13,430 nt of DNA from Methanobacteriota archaeon (GTDB lineage Archaea; Hydrothermarchaeota; Hydrothermarchaeia; Hydrothermarchaeales; JAADFM01), in NCBI GenBank assembly GCA_013152845.1, contig JAADFM010000028.1, positions 1-13,430 of the forward strand, given 5' to 3'. The position numbers and the translations under genes are program-made. Below are positions 12,714 through 13,430 of the stretch, one piece after another. The notes under the pieces were generated by a model. That model saw nothing but the letters and a program-made list of their open reading frames with translations. It was not told the origin of the DNA and did no database searches. How positions within the stretch are numbered: the first letter of the stretch is position 1; the number at the start of each line of letters is the position of its first letter.

Positions 12714-13430
12714 AGGGTGTCCCTCTGGAGGGGCCGCCTCCCCAGGTCCTCGATGATGTGCCTGAGCTCCCCTTCATCCGCCATCTCCCCTCCGGCCCCC
12801 GCACTCCGGGATATGCTCTCCTCCATGAGGGTGCCGCCGATGTCGTTGGCGCCGTACATGAGGGCGACCTGGGCGAACTTGCGCCACCCAGGAGACCTGG
12901 ATGTTGCGGAAGTTGTCCAGGAACAGCCGGGAGACGGCGTAGACCTTCAGGTCCTCGATGCCTGTTGCCCCCGGCCGGGCCCTGTGGCGCTTGTAGATGG
13001 GTGCGTTCCAGTGGATGAAGGAGAGGGGGATGAACTCGGTGAACCCCCCGGTGCGGTCCTGGATGTCCCTTATCATCTGGAGGTGCCTCGCCTTCTGGGC
13101 CGGGGTCTCCAGGTGGCCGTAGAGCATGGTGGCGGTGGTGGGTATGCCGGTCCTGTGGGCGCTCTCCACCACATCGGCCCACTCACCGGCCTTCATCTTC
13201 CCGGGACACAGCTGGCGGCGCACGGCATCGTCCAGGATCTCGGCGGCCGTGCCCGGCATGGAACCCAGACCGGCCTCTTTGAACTCCCTGAGGATTTCGC
13301 CCACCGGCCTGTCCTCCCTCCCGGCGAGGGTGAAGACCTCCATGGGTGAGAAGGAGTGGGCGTGGAGCCCGGCATCGTTGATGATGTCCAGGATGGAGAG
13401 GTAGTAGTCCATGTCCAGGTCCGGGTGGAG
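12698..13430 (-). CDS. cofH: FO synthase subunit 2 CofH (5' partial, frameshifted)
   Basis: CofH is the radical-SAM half of FO synthase that joins tyrosine-derived and deazaflavin precursors in F420 synthesis. The gene runs off the right edge, so the N-terminal CxxxCxxC cluster site is not visible. Seen are [71 protein letters not shown] and [13 protein letters not shown]. After the last the given frame turns to nonsense at about nt 12884-12890. One frame over it resumes as [20 protein letters not shown] and [14 protein letters not shown] and ends at TGA 12698, the expected CofH C-terminus. One base lost or gained in the TGGGTGG stretch explains this. The family is strongly supported; CofG or MqnC/MqnE are less likely because of the SFSPMEV and PGATG patterns. 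Confidence 0.88.

Noticed and set aside
1..13430. CRISPR array, rRNA, intact insertion sequence or toxin-antitoxin pair
   Set aside because: I looked for regularly spaced repeats, rRNA-like blocks, transposase motifs and paired small genes and found none that hold up.

Overview
This window reads as a G+C-rich euryarchaeal chromosome segment. The evidence is archaea-specific content: a fibrillarin/Nop5 pair for C/D-box guided RNA methylation, a TiaS-type tRNA-Ile2 lysidine-analogue enzyme, an F420-pathway CofH, and a surface protein with a PGF-pre-PGF-like domain. Many genes also have a TATA-like box about 24-30 nt before the start codon and no Shine-Dalgarno site, which suggests leaderless transcripts. 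I cannot name the genus.

Layout. (1) 1-991 is the 3' end of a secreted or surface, membrane-anchored protein. (2) About 1000-3500 is visibly more A+T-rich and holds two unrecognised genes, 1154-1744 (+) and 1978-3222 (-). It also holds two copies of a 13-nt motif exactly 1500 bp apart and, at its right edge, a tandem pair of tRNA-like sequences: a truncated copy, then a complete type II tRNA cloverleaf at 3499-3588 with a strange anticodon loop. This looks like an accessory island next to a tRNA. (3) 3618-6362 carries a DUF763 protein, and two convergent genes for the two halves (COG2187-like phosphotransferase and COG0645-like P-loop kinase) of a protein that is commonly one fused polypeptide in bacteria. 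(4) 6385-8228 carries a long coiled-coil protein and, divergently, a small winged-helix regulator with an inverted repeat at its promoter. (5) 8255-10697 is a tight run, nop5-flpA-CBS protein, with two ATGA start/stop overlaps. It meets tiaS (10663-11934, -) tail to tail. (6) 11966-13430 has a small membrane protein, a divergent NUDIX hydrolase and the 3' part of cofH.

How the parts relate: Nop5 and fibrillarin are the core of the C/D sRNP 2'-O-methyltransferase, and the co-translated CBS protein may sense an adenine nucleotide for that system or simply share its transcript. TiaS is a second RNA-modification enzyme nearby. CofH belongs to F420 cofactor synthesis.

Three genes (the P-loop kinase, the small membrane protein and cofH) each carry one apparent single-base frameshift, and in each the protein continues perfectly in another frame. 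This suggests draft-assembly indels more than three independent pseudogenes. The most unusual items are the type II tRNA with a GTG-reading loop and C33, the DUF3800-like gene of the island, the split APH/kinase pair and the CBS protein coupled to fibrillarin. I found no CRISPR array, no rRNA and no intact transposase.
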